DNA of 10,149 nt from JBBUEO01 sp038056915 (lineage in GTDB: Bacteria > Patescibacteriota > UBA1384 > UBA12157 > JAENIV01): positions 1 to 10,149 of the forward strand of contig JBBUEO010000005.1 of the NCBI GenBank assembly GCA_038056915.1. Reading direction: 5' to 3'. This document shows positions 1 to 7,239 of the stretch, in pieces. Each line of letters opens with the position of its first letter. The stretch's first letter is position 1. The notes under the pieces are model-generated. The model saw nothing but the letters and a program-made list of their open reading frames with translations. It was not told the DNA's origin and searched no databases. The translations under genes were made by a program, and so were the position numbers.

Positions 1-16
1 TTAAGAGAGGTGCGAA

Positions 17-70
17 ATGGAAACAGGTCCAAGCTTTAATCCAGAAGAAGTGAGACTATTTTTACGATGA
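17..70 (+). other. Possible 17-residue mini-ORF or end of an upstream gene
   Basis: An ATG at 17 opens a 17-codon frame (METGPSFNPEEVRLFLR) that stops at 68-70, so its stop overlaps the ATG of the next gene as ATGA. A purine-rich GAGAGG lies about six bases upstream of the ATG. The same ATGA overlap occurs between the next two genes, which favours a translated coupling peptide or the real tail of an upstream gene. The frame is closed on the left by TAA at 2-4. A second candidate for the upstream gene's end is the frame beginning at position 3, which reads KRGAKWKQVQALIQKK and stops at 51-53. I cannot tell which, if either, is real; a frameshift in the upstream gene would also explain two protein-like tails in different frames. 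Confidence 0.3.
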
Positions 71-1125
71 AAATTGCGATTGTTATCCCACCATTTACAA
101 CATTACCAGCCAAAGGTCATGGCGGTACGGAAAGAATTGCCGAAGGGATGATTAATGAGTTGCTTCGACGCGGCAATGAAATGACTTTAATTGGTGCGGG
201 GAAAAATCAGACCAAAGCCAAATATGTCGAAATTTTTTCAAAAACGATTAGTGAGCAAAATTTCGAGGGTGCTTTTATTGAGCAGTCAAGGCCATTGAGA
301 ATAGAAACCGCCTATATTGCTAAGGTGATGAAATATTTAGTTGATCATGACGGCGAATATGAGGTGGTTTTCAATCATATGCGTGGCGGCTTTTTGATGT
401 TTCCTTTATCTCGATTTTTAAAAACACCGATAATTTCAACCCTTCATTTACCACTTTTTAAGGAGGTAGTTGATGTCTTAAGTCTTTTTAAAAACCCCAA
501 TGTCATCACCATCTCCAATTCACAGAGAAAACCAGCGGGGAATCGAGTTAACTTTTTAGCCACTGTCTACAATGGTCTGGATATTAATGAATTCCCCTTT
601 AACGAGAACCCCAAAGACTTTTTCTTTTATATGGGGGCGATGGGGGAGCATAAAAGTCCGCATTTAGCTTGCGAGGTTGCAAGGAAAACGAAAGTTAAGT
701 TAATTTTGGCCGGCGGAAAAATTCGAGAACCATACTTTTCAAAGATGGTAAAGCCATTTATTGACAATAACAATATCACTTTTGTTGGTGAAGTTGAAGG
801 CGAAAAAAGATTGGCGCTTTTAAAGAATGCCAAAGGTTTTTTGATGCCGATAACGTGGGAGGAACCTTTTGGGTTAGTGATGATCGAAGCCATGGCTTGC
901 GGGACGCCGGTGATTGCTTTCAACCACGGGGCGGTTTCGGAAGTGGTTGTTGAGGCTAAAACCGGTTTTGTGGTCCAAGATATCGAGGAAATGGCCGTGG
1001 CGGTTGGCAATATCGAAACCATCAAAAGGCTGGATTGTCGCCGATTGGTCGAAGAAAAATTCACTTACAAAAAAATGGTCGATGACTATTTGGCCGCCTT
1101 CGAAAAAGTAAAGGAAGAGAAATGA
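67..1125 (+). CDS. GT4-family glycosyltransferase (first copy)
   Basis: A 352-residue GT-B fold glycosyltransferase that transfers a sugar from a nucleotide-sugar donor, with retention of configuration in family GT4. The N-terminal Rossmann domain begins MKIAIVIPPF and has the loop GHGGTERIAEGM at about residues 17-28, where GT4 enzymes contact acceptor and donor. The C-terminal donor domain carries the EX7E signature at E266 and E274 within EEPFGLVMIEAMACGTPV, followed by a GxxxEVV segment. The length is normal for GT4 and there is no signal peptide or membrane segment, so it is probably cytosolic or peripheral. It ends by a four-base ATGA overlap with the next glycosyltransferase, suggesting translational coupling. 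Family assignment is secure; donor, acceptor and linkage cannot be read from the sequence. Confidence 0.92.
   Translation: MKIAIVIPPFTTLPAKGHGGTERIAEGMINELLRRGNEMTLIGAGKNQTKAKYVEIFSKTISEQNFEGAFIEQSRPLRIETAYIAKVMKYLVDHDGEYEVVFNHMRGGFLMFPLSRFLKTPIISTLHLPLFKEVVDVLSLFKNPNVITISNSQRKPAGNRVNFLATVYNGLDINEFPFNENPKDFFFYMGAMGEHKSPHLACEVARKTKVKLILAGGKIREPYFSKMVKPFIDNNNITFVGEVEGEKRLALLKNAKGFLMPITWEEPFGLVMIEAMACGTPVIAFNHGAVSEVVVEAKTGFVVQDIEEMAVAVGNIETIKRLDCRRLVEEKFTYKKMVDDYLAAFEKVKEEK
875..911 (+). repeat. Long near-identical stretch shared with the second GT4 gene (1981-2017)
   Basis: Thirty-seven bases across the EX7E motif differ at only one position (T/A at 896 versus 2002) from 1981-2017 of the neighbouring glycosyltransferase. 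The two genes are clearly diverged elsewhere. The DNA-level conservation, including synonymous positions, is more than protein constraint alone would normally give. Confidence 0.85.
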
Positions 1126-2273
1126 AAATAGCTATTTTGGCCTCAAATCAGCGCCCGATTCCCTCACCGCCGGACCTGATTTTTGCGCCGGGGGTTTTAA
1201 TTTATGAAATGACTGAGGAATTAGTCAGGCGCGGTCATGACCTTACCTTGTTTGCCCCGGAAGGAACAAAAACAAGCGCCAAATTGGTTACCGCTGGTAC
1301 AAAATCTAGCTACGAGGAGTTTGCCGCCGGTGGCGACTTTATCCAAAAAAGAGCTGCCAACCTGCATGAATATACACGTCAAAGTATCCAGTATGAACTT
1401 TTGATGGCGGCAGTGGCTTTTGAATCCATCGACAAAAATGATTTTGATATTGTTCATTCTCATAAAACTTTACATGAGATTTATTTTACCAATTTTATCG
1501 ATAAGCCATGTGTTTTTACTTTTCATGACCCACCGCAGAGAGAAGCCGCCAGCAGGATTGATGTTTTGCGTTTAAAAAAATATGCCAAAACCGGCTATTT
1601 TGTTTCTGTTTCCAATTTTCAGAGAACAGGCATTGAGTTTTTAAATTTTATAGACACCGTTTATCATGGTATAAAAATTGATGATTTCGAATTTTCCGAG
1701 GGTGGAGACGAAGGTCTTTTGTTCGTTGGAAGATTAGAAAAAAAGAAAGGCGCGGATATTGCCGTAAAAGTCGCCAAAATGACAAACAAAAAACTTACCC
1801 TCATCGGCGATCCCGTTATTCAGAAGCCAGAGGAGAAAGCTTACTTTGATGAACTTTCCCGAGAAATCGACAAAAAACAAATTAATTATCTGGGGCATGT
1901 GCCGTTTAACCGAATGGTAAAATATTATCGAAACAGAAAAGCCTTTTTGTTTCCGATCAGAAGCCAGGAATCTTTCGGTCTAGTGATGATCGAAGCCATG
2001 GCATGCGGGACGCCGGTCGTTGCTTTTGACCGCGGTTCTGTCCCTGAAATTATTAAAGATGGTGAGACTGGTTTTATTTGCCCCCCAGACGATATTGAGG
2101 CGATGGTCAAAGCGGTCAAAAGAATTTACGAAATGCCGGAAGAAAAATATCGCCAAATGAGACAAAACTGCCGAAAACACGTTGAAGAAAATTTTACGGT
2201 GGAAAGGATGGTTAATGGTTACGAAAAAGTTTATCAAAAAGTGATTGATGACTGGAAAGAAAAACATGGATAA
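1122..2273 (+). CDS. GT4-family glycosyltransferase (second copy)
   Basis: A 383-residue GT-B glycosyltransferase paralogous to the preceding gene. The N-terminal domain has FAPGVLIYEMTEELVRRGHD at about residues 27-46, the usual glycine loop and helix of GT4 enzymes. A middle segment, LLFVGRLEKKKGADIAVK, is the classical start of the donor-binding domain. EX7E is at E283 and E291 within QESFGLVMIEAMACGTPV, followed by GSVPEIIKDGETGF, the conserved nucleotide-sugar loop. The start at 1122 is supported by a purine-rich AAGGAAGAG just upstream and by the ATGA overlap with the preceding gene. Its 3' end overlaps the next start (2266) by eight bases. Around the EX7E motif its DNA is nearly identical to that of the first copy, implying recent shared ancestry or gene conversion. 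The exact sugar specificity is unknown. Confidence 0.92.
   Translation: MKIAILASNQRPIPSPPDLIFAPGVLIYEMTEELVRRGHDLTLFAPEGTKTSAKLVTAGTKSSYEEFAAGGDFIQKRAANLHEYTRQSIQYELLMAAVAFESIDKNDFDIVHSHKTLHEIYFTNFIDKPCVFTFHDPPQREAASRIDVLRLKKYAKTGYFVSVSNFQRTGIEFLNFIDTVYHGIKIDDFEFSEGGDEGLLFVGRLEKKKGADIAVKVAKMTNKKLTLIGDPVIQKPEEKAYFDELSREIDKKQINYLGHVPFNRMVKYYRNRKAFLFPIRSQESFGLVMIEAMACGTPVVAFDRGSVPEIIKDGETGFICPPDDIEAMVKAVKRIYEMPEEKYRQMRQNCRKHVEENFTVERMVNGYEKVYQKVIDDWKEKHG
1981..2017 (+). repeat. Partner of the 875-911 direct repeat
   Basis: This stretch is the second copy of the 37-base block encoding LVMIEAMACGTP in the second GT4 gene. A related but more diverged version, with synonymous changes, occurs near 2627-2650 in the decayed third glycosyltransferase. 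Confidence 0.85.
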
Positions 2274-2604
2274 AATTCTTATAACTGGCGGCGCGGGTTA
2301 TATCGGTTCTCATCTTTTGAAAGACCTTCTAAGGGCTAATTTTTCCATTATTGGTTTAGATAATTTATCAACTGGTTTTATTGAGCCGATTGAGATTTTG
2401 AAAAAAGAAATTGGTGACTTTGAATTTATTCGGGGCGATTTAGCTGATAAAAATTTACTTGAAAAGATTTTTGAGGAAAATAAAATCGAGACCGTTGTTC
2501 ATTTGGCCGCAAAAATTGATGCCGCTGGCCCTATCGGTTTTAAGGAAAAAATTGAACTTTATAAAAATGCCAGAGGTTATTTTTTTCTTAAGTCATTGGG
2601 ATGA
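2266..2604 (+). pseudogene. Truncated GalE-like epimerase N-terminus fused in frame to GT4 sequence
   Basis: Residues 1-86 are the NAD-binding half of an extended SDR sugar-nucleotide epimerase: ITGGAGYIGSH (the GxxGxxG dinucleotide-binding motif), DNLSTGFIEP, RGDLADK and HLAAKIDA. At codon 86 (near 2523) similarity to epimerases stops abruptly and the frame continues as GT4 sequence, GPIGFKEKIELYKNARGYFF, before reaching TGA at 2602. The catalytic SxxxxxYxxxK part is absent, so it cannot be an active epimerase. About two thirds of the first 86 residues match the intact epimerase at 3734, so it derives from a paralogue of that gene. I chose ATG 2266 rather than the upstream TTG 2245 or ATG 2248 because GGAAAGA lies five to six bases before it and because it aligns with the true epimerase start. 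It overlaps the preceding gene by eight bases. Confidence 0.8.
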
Positions 2605-2857
2605 AGGTTGTCCTTTGGGGCCGCTGGAAGCGATGGCTTGTGGAACGCCAATTGCCAACCGCCGTAGTTCCTTACCGGAAATCGTCAAAGATGGCCAGAC
2701 AGGGTTTATTGTTGAGGAGAATGATTTAGGTGCTGCCGTTGATGCTGTCAAAAAAATTGACACGATAAGTCGACGCAATTGTCGCCAATGGATAGAAGAA
2801 AATTTTTCCGCAGAGCTTATGGCCCAAAATTATGAGAGGGCATATAAAGAATTATGA
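2524..2857 (+). pseudogene. GT4 glycosyltransferase C-terminal remnant, frameshifted
   Basis: This stretch encodes the last roughly 110 residues of a third GT4 glycosyltransferase and lacks the whole N-terminal domain. It starts in the epimerase fragment's frame (GFKEKIELYKNARGYFF) and, after a seven-T run at 2580-2586, continues in the next frame as LSHWDEGCPLGPLEAMACGT, with the EX7E glutamates intact. It then runs through SSLPEIVKDGQTGF and ends KEL at 2855-2857. Removing one T from the run reads smoothly as GYFFLSHWDEG, so a single-base insertion is the simplest explanation. With that correction, 2266-2857 would be a 196-residue chimera with an NAD-binding half-domain and a GT half-domain, neither complete. 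Sequencing error, genuine decay or transcript slippage at the T run are the alternatives. Nothing suggests an active transferase. Confidence 0.8.
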
Positions 2858-2868
2858 TATGAATAGAA

Positions 2869-2874
2869 AGGGAG
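2869..2874 (+). promoter_or_regulatory. Ribosome binding site for the GT2 gene
   Basis: AGGGAG lies six bases before ATG 2881. It fixes this start and is stronger than the sites in front of the overlapping genes upstream, fitting a gene that must initiate independently after a broken neighbour. Confidence 0.6.
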
Positions 2875-2880
2875 AATAAG

Positions 2881-3699
2881 ATGGATCCAAAGGTGAGTTT
2901 TATTACTGGTGTCAAAAATCGTTCAGAAGAACTTAAGGAAATGATAGAATCACTGTTAAAACAAGATATGCCGGAATGGGAAGCAATTATTGTAGATGAT
3001 CATAGCGATGAGCCAATCAAAGAATTAGTAGAAAGTTTTCATGATCCACGCCTGAATTATTTTCGATTACCAGAAAATATGACTGGTATATCTAACGCTA
3101 GAAATTTTGCCGTAAGTAAAGCCCGAGCAGAAATATTGTTAACGGCTGATGGTGATGATATTAATGAGCCAGATCGGGCGCGTGTAATATATGATCTCAT
3201 GGCAAAAAATAATTACGATGTTTTCTATAGTAATATGTATGATTATTTCCCCGCGAAAAATAAAAAAATTAAAAGGAAATTTCAGCCTTTTAACGCGGCA
3301 CTTTTTAAAATGTTTAATTTTATGACTAATCCCGGTACTGCTTTTCGAAAAAGTAAATTCTTAGAGGTTGAGGGTTTTGATCCAGGGTTTGTTGTTTCAG
3401 AAGATTACGATCTGTGGTTGAGGATACTCAATGCCGGTGCTAAATTTGGTTACACGGAGAAAATCTTGGTGAATTATCGCTATTCAGCAAATAGTTTGAG
3501 TCGCGCAAGTTTATCACGCATACATGATTATGTTATGAAAACTCGTATCAAGAATAAAATCCCTCCTTTTGATATTGGAGAAATAAAAAAATATGCTCTG
3601 CCGGAGATCGCCGAACAAGTTCTTTCAAAGAGGGGGCGTGAAGTATGGCAGGACGATAGGTTTGTAAATGTTTCGAGAACAGAAACCGCAGGGCGTTAA
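2881..3699 (+). CDS. GT2-family (GT-A fold) glycosyltransferase
   Basis: A 272-residue inverting-type family 2 glycosyltransferase. The N-terminus (VSFITGVKNRSEELKEMIES) is the typical first strand and helix of the GT-A fold. VDDHSDE at about 38-44 binds the uridine of the donor, DGDD at 90-93 is the metal-coordinating DxD-type motif, and SEDYDLW around 173-179 contains the ED pair (E174, D175) whose aspartate normally acts as catalytic base. NPGTAFRKS before it is the usual acceptor-side loop. There is no membrane helix and no polymerase extension, so it probably adds a single sugar on the cytosolic side. It lies between a decayed glycosyltransferase and an intact epimerase, as expected for a polysaccharide biosynthesis locus. 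Acceptor and donor are not predictable. The tail after about residue 235 is poorly conserved in this family. Confidence 0.9.
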   Translation: MDPKVSFITGVKNRSEELKEMIESLLKQDMPEWEAIIVDDHSDEPIKELVESFHDPRLNYFRLPENMTGISNARNFAVSKARAEILLTADGDDINEPDRARVIYDLMAKNNYDVFYSNMYDYFPAKNKKIKRKFQPFNAALFKMFNFMTNPGTAFRKSKFLEVEGFDPGFVVSEDYDLWLRILNAGAKFGYTEKILVNYRYSANSLSRASLSRIHDYVMKTRIKNKIPPFDIGEIKKYALPEIAEQVLSKRGREVWQDDRFVNVSRTETAGR

Positions 3700-3733
3700 A
3701 CCGCATTTATATTCATAGAACACGAAATCAAAG

Positions 3734-4738
3734 ATGAATAAAGGAAAAATTTTGATAACTGGCGGTGCCGGCTATATCGGTAGCCATTTAGTGAAAAATT
3801 TAATCAAGGAGGGTTATTTAGTTTTGATAGTTGATAATTTATCTTGTGGTTTTATTGAGCCATTAGAAATAATTAAGCGAGAATTTGGGGATTTTGTTTT
3901 TGTCCGAGGCGATTTAGGTGATAAAGAAAAACTCCAAAAAATTTTTCAAGATTATCAAATTGATACCGTCATCCATCTGGCCGCCAAAATCGATGCCACT
4001 GAATCAGTAAAAAAACCCGAGCTTTATCATCAAGAAAATTATTTAAACAGCATTAATTTATTAGAGGCAATGACTAATGTCGGGGTAGATCGTTTGATTT
4101 TTTCTTCCACCGCCGCGGTTTACGGTAACCCCCAATATACTCCAATTGATGAGAATCATCCTACTATCTCCACCAATCCTTATGGTCAGACAAAATTGGA
4201 TTTTGAAAAATATCTTCAAAAAACCGCTAATTTAAATTATTGTATATTGAGATATTTCAATGTTGGTGGTTCAGACCCGGCGGGATTGATTGGCAAATCT
4301 CATCTTCAAAACGAAGATCTTTTGGAAAATATTATCAAAGTAGCCTTAGGTAAAAAAAGAATTCTCCAAATTTTCGGCTCGGATTACGAGACCCAAGACG
4401 GTACCGCCATTCGTGACTTTCTCCATGTTGAAGATATTGCCCAAGCGCATATTTTAGCTTTAAATAATGTTGAAAAATCTCATCAGGAAGTTTTTAACAT
4501 AGGGTCGGAAAAAGGCTTTTCGGTTAAGGAAATTATTGATCGGGCAACTATGATTTTTGGCAAAGAAATTCCCACGGAAGTTACCGAAAAAAGACCAGGC
4601 GATATTGCTGTTTCAGTGGCTTCTTCGAAAAAAGCTAAAGACATTTTGGGCTGGAATCCCCAATATTCTGATTTAGATTCAATTATCCGAACCGATTGGA
4701 ACTGGCGCAAAATACATCCTAATGGCTATTTAAATTAA
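3734..4738 (+). CDS. galE: UDP-glucose 4-epimerase-like NAD-dependent epimerase
   Basis: A 334-residue extended short-chain dehydrogenase of the GalE type, which interconverts UDP-glucose and UDP-galactose (or the N-acetyl or pentose equivalents) through a transient keto intermediate with bound NAD. The NAD-binding motif GGAGYIGSH is at 10-18, DNLSCGF at 34-40, RGDL at 58-61 and HLAAKIDATESV at 81-92. The catalytic set is S124-S125-T126 with Y150 and K154 in NPYGQTK. The C-terminal substrate lobe has YFNVGGSDP, DGTAIRDFLHVEDIAQAH and the closing RPGDIA and LGW motifs, all typical of GalE. The length is normal (about 330-340). No good Shine-Dalgarno sequence precedes ATG 3734 and there is a 34-base gap upstream, so initiation may be weak. 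The N-terminal third is duplicated in the truncated copy at 2266. Exact hexose specificity is uncertain. Confidence 0.92.
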   Translation: MNKGKILITGGAGYIGSHLVKNLIKEGYLVLIVDNLSCGFIEPLEIIKREFGDFVFVRGDLGDKEKLQKIFQDYQIDTVIHLAAKIDATESVKKPELYHQENYLNSINLLEAMTNVGVDRLIFSSTAAVYGNPQYTPIDENHPTISTNPYGQTKLDFEKYLQKTANLNYCILRYFNVGGSDPAGLIGKSHLQNEDLLENIIKVALGKKRILQIFGSDYETQDGTAIRDFLHVEDIAQAHILALNNVEKSHQEVFNIGSEKGFSVKEIIDRATMIFGKEIPTEVTEKRPGDIAVSVASSKKAKDILGWNPQYSDLDSIIRTDWNWRKIHPNGYLN

Positions 4739-4740
4739 GC

Positions 4741-4748
4741 AGAGGGAG
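4741..4748 (+). promoter_or_regulatory. Ribosome binding site for glgA
   Basis: AGAGGGAG starts two bases after the epimerase stop and ends six bases before ATG 4755. It supports this start and suggests glgA is read from the same transcript as the epimerase. Confidence 0.6.
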
Positions 4749-4754
4749 AAAAAA

Positions 4755-6275
4755 ATGGCAAAGGAAAAAATTGAAAAAAAGATAAGAGTACTCCATGTCA
4801 CGACCGAATTAACGCCATTAGCAAAAGCCGGTGGATTAGGTGATATTGTCGGGTTTTTACCAAAAGCGCTAGCGGAAAATTATCCAGTTGATATTAGAAT
4901 CATAATGGCGAAATATGAAACAATTGATTTAAAACAATATAATGCAGAATTAATAATTAAAGAGATGAAAGTCAAAATGCCAGATAATAAAAAGTGGGTC
5001 AAAATTTCTGTCTGGAAAACTTGTTTGCCGAATACTTATATCCCAGTTTATTTAATAGAGTGTCCAAAAAGTATCTATCCGAACGGAGTCGTCCTGCATA
5101 ATATTGGTGATGATTTTAGTGACATCCCATATTTCTTATATGTTTTTATCTCAAAAGTTGCGATCCAGTTATTAAAAGCTTTTGATTGGCATCCAGATGT
5201 AATTCATTATCATGATGGATTCGAGTCGATGATTTCGAAATGGATAAAAACTATTTATAAAAACGATCCATTTTATAGAGATATTGCCAGCATAACAACA
5301 ATTCATAATTTAGAAACTCAGCCAATTGGAAAAATTAATGTCGCAAAAAAGATGGGATTAAAAAGATCTGATTTTCAAAGAGTAAATAAAATTTTGAAAA
5401 AGAAACAAATAAATTTAACCGCTGAAGCGATTGATAATGCGGATATGATAAATACTGTAAGTCCGACTTATTCGAAAGAAATTTTAACTAAAAAACAAGG
5501 TGCAGGATTACATCGTATTTTACAAATGCATAAATCGAAATTCACGGGCATTCTTAACGGTTTTGATTATCATTATTTTGATCCAAGAACCAACGATGAT
5601 ACACCGGTAAAATATTGGATTAGTTCTCTGGATAAAAAAGTCGAAAATAAACTTTATTTGCAGAAAAAATTTGGTCTTACTCAATCAGCCGATTTACCTT
5701 TAATTTGTGCTGTCACCCGTTTAACAGGTCAGAAAGGTCTAGACTTGATAGAAGATGTCCTCAAAGATTTATTAGATATGGGTGGACAATTTATTATTTT
5801 AGGTTCTGGTTGGAAAGATATTGAAAAAATTTTTATAAAAGCCGAAAAACAATACCCTAAAGAAGTGGCGGCTGAAATGCATTTTGATGCTCACTTAGCC
5901 CAGACAATTTATGCTGGGTCGGATATGCTTTTAATGCCCTCGCGATTTGAGCCTTGTGGTTTATCACAAATTATTGCTATGCGCTTTGGGACAATTCCGA
6001 TTGTTCGCTACACTGGTGGGTTGGTAGATACTGTCAGAGATGGTAGAAATGGCTTTATTTTTAGAAAGTATGAAAAAATGGAATTTTTGCAGGCAATTGG
6101 CCGAGCAGTTGAGATGTATTACAATCAAAAGGACAAATGGCGAGATATGCAAATAAGGTGCATGAAAAAAGATTTTTCTTGGGAAAAATCAGCTAAAAAA
6201 TATATTTGGCTATATAAAAAAGCTATTAAAAACCATAAGGAATATTTAAGAAAAATAGACGAAAAAAATGATTAA
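4755..6275 (+). CDS. glgA: Glycogen/starch synthase, GT5 family
   Basis: A 506-residue GT-B retaining glucosyltransferase that elongates alpha-1,4-glucan from ADP- or UDP-glucose. The family hallmark KAGGLGD is at K24-D30, right after E18 in TTELTPLAKAGGLGD, and forms the glucosyl-donor phosphate loop. HYHDGFES in the middle and TIHNLETQ correspond to the conserved GT5 segments HxHDW and HN. TVSPTYSKEI and LNGFDYHYFDP follow at the hinge. The C-terminal domain has CAVTRLTGQKGLDL and SRFEPCGLSQ, with the catalytic-region glutamate E399, then VRYTGGLVDTV. The protein is a little longer than the roughly 480 residues of typical GlgA, mainly through a charged C-terminal tail. No glgC, glgB or glgP is visible in the window, so the donor and the rest of the pathway lie elsewhere. 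DNA here is more AT-rich than in the upstream cluster. Confidence 0.93.
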   Translation: MAKEKIEKKIRVLHVTTELTPLAKAGGLGDIVGFLPKALAENYPVDIRIIMAKYETIDLKQYNAELIIKEMKVKMPDNKKWVKISVWKTCLPNTYIPVYLIECPKSIYPNGVVLHNIGDDFSDIPYFLYVFISKVAIQLLKAFDWHPDVIHYHDGFESMISKWIKTIYKNDPFYRDIASITTIHNLETQPIGKINVAKKMGLKRSDFQRVNKILKKKQINLTAEAIDNADMINTVSPTYSKEILTKKQGAGLHRILQMHKSKFTGILNGFDYHYFDPRTNDDTPVKYWISSLDKKVENKLYLQKKFGLTQSADLPLICAVTRLTGQKGLDLIEDVLKDLLDMGGQFIILGSGWKDIEKIFIKAEKQYPKEVAAEMHFDAHLAQTIYAGSDMLLMPSRFEPCGLSQIIAMRFGTIPIVRYTGGLVDTVRDGRNGFIFRKYEKMEFLQAIGRAVEMYYNQKDKWRDMQIRCMKKDFSWEKSAKKYIWLYKKAIKNHKEYLRKIDEKND

Positions 6276-7239
6276 AGATCTAAAATTTTTATTAAATAAA
6301 GAAGAAATCCAATTATTTCTATCAAATAATAAAAAAAAACTCTTCAAGAATAATTTTTCTATCGAAGTTTTAGAATTAGAACGAGCTTATACTTATAATA
6401 GTAATTCATACAATGTTTTTTATAAAGTAAAAATCGGCGATCAAATCAAAAATATTCGTGCCTCTGCTTCTTTAGATTTTTCCAAGCAAAAAGAATTTCA
6501 TATTTTGTCTTATATATATCATCACGGATTCAATAATGGAAAAATCCAAGTACCTCTACCCTTAGGATTTTTTCATGAATATAACCTTCTTTTTTACGAA
6601 AGCTTGCCGGGAAGAACTATAGTATCAAATTTGAACAATAAAGATTTTTTAAACGAAAAAATTGATCTTATTGCAAAGGCCCTAAAGAAATTTCATACTT
6701 TGTCTAAACCAAATTTTGAATTATGGAATCCTGAATTTTTTTTAAATTATAAAGATTTTGAAAGATGGACTTTATATAAATTTTATCCTAATTTAACAAG
6801 ATCTATAGATAAAATTATTAAACCCTTGGAAAAAAGAATTTATCAGCAAAAATCTGACGATTTTTGTCATGGTGATTATCAACCAACTAATCTCATTGTC
6901 AATAATGAAAAAATATTTATTTTAGATTTTGGGACATCATGTCTTTTAGATAGGGAATATGATATATCTAATTTCATAAACCAGTTAGAGATAATGTTAA
7001 AAAGATATGGAGATATTACTATATATGATGGTTTAAAAAATAAATTTTTATCCGAGTATGGCTGTTTTAATTTAGAAAAATTTGACCTTTATTCTGCAAT
7101 GATTCAACTGAGAATTTTAGTTACTTTCTGTTTTTCTCAAGAAAGTGGACGAGAAGAAAACCGTCCGTTTATACCTGAAGTTTATAATAAAATGAGAAAA
7201 AGTTTTAATAAAATTGGTATAAAGGTTGTTGATGATTAA
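6268..7239 (+). CDS. APH/choline-kinase-fold small-molecule phosphotransferase
   Basis: A 323-residue protein of the aminoglycoside phosphotransferase-like kinase superfamily, which transfers the gamma phosphate of ATP to a hydroxyl of a small molecule. The catalytic loop HGDYQPTN is at 201-208 (D203 as base, N208 for metal) and the metal-binding DFG is at 220-222 in FILDFGTS, followed by DREYDISNF, the usual helix after it. The N-lobe has VPLPLGFF and LLFYESLPGRTI, the hinge region of this family. An obvious VVK-type ATP-binding lysine is not clear in the N-lobe, where RASAS stands near the expected position. The start overlaps glgA by eight bases and the stop overlaps recG by eight bases. 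The gene is strikingly AT-rich. Neighbouring glgA suggests a sugar substrate (maltokinases share this fold), but choline, ethanolamine or an antibiotic cannot be excluded. Confidence 0.82.
   Translation: MIKDLKFLLNKEEIQLFLSNNKKKLFKNNFSIEVLELERAYTYNSNSYNVFYKVKIGDQIKNIRASASLDFSKQKEFHILSYIYHHGFNNGKIQVPLPLGFFHEYNLLFYESLPGRTIVSNLNNKDFLNEKIDLIAKALKKFHTLSKPNFELWNPEFFLNYKDFERWTLYKFYPNLTRSIDKIIKPLEKRIYQQKSDDFCHGDYQPTNLIVNNEKIFILDFGTSCLLDREYDISNFINQLEIMLKRYGDITIYDGLKNKFLSEYGCFNLEKFDLYSAMIQLRILVTFCFSQESGREENRPFIPEVYNKMRKSFNKIGIKVVDD

Noticed and set aside
627..1064. Minus-strand open frame of 145 codons opposite the first GT4 gene
   Set aside because: It lies wholly within a clear GT4 gene, has no recognisable domain or ribosome site, and mirrors the conserved coding strand.
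2587..2593. CTT-AAG as a programmed +1 ribosomal frameshift site in the chimera
   Set aside because: The product would be two incomplete half-domains, there is no supporting stimulatory structure, and an extra T in the adjacent run explains the shift more simply.
2602..2604. TGA read as glycine (alternative code as in some CPR lineages)
   Set aside because: Reading through in this frame gives no glycosyltransferase sequence, and TGA ends the first GT4 gene and the GT4 remnant (2855-2857) at sensible family positions.
3700..3733. Possible promoter or terminator in the gap before the epimerase
   Set aside because: I found no clear -35/-10 pair and no stable hairpin followed by a T run in these 34 bases.
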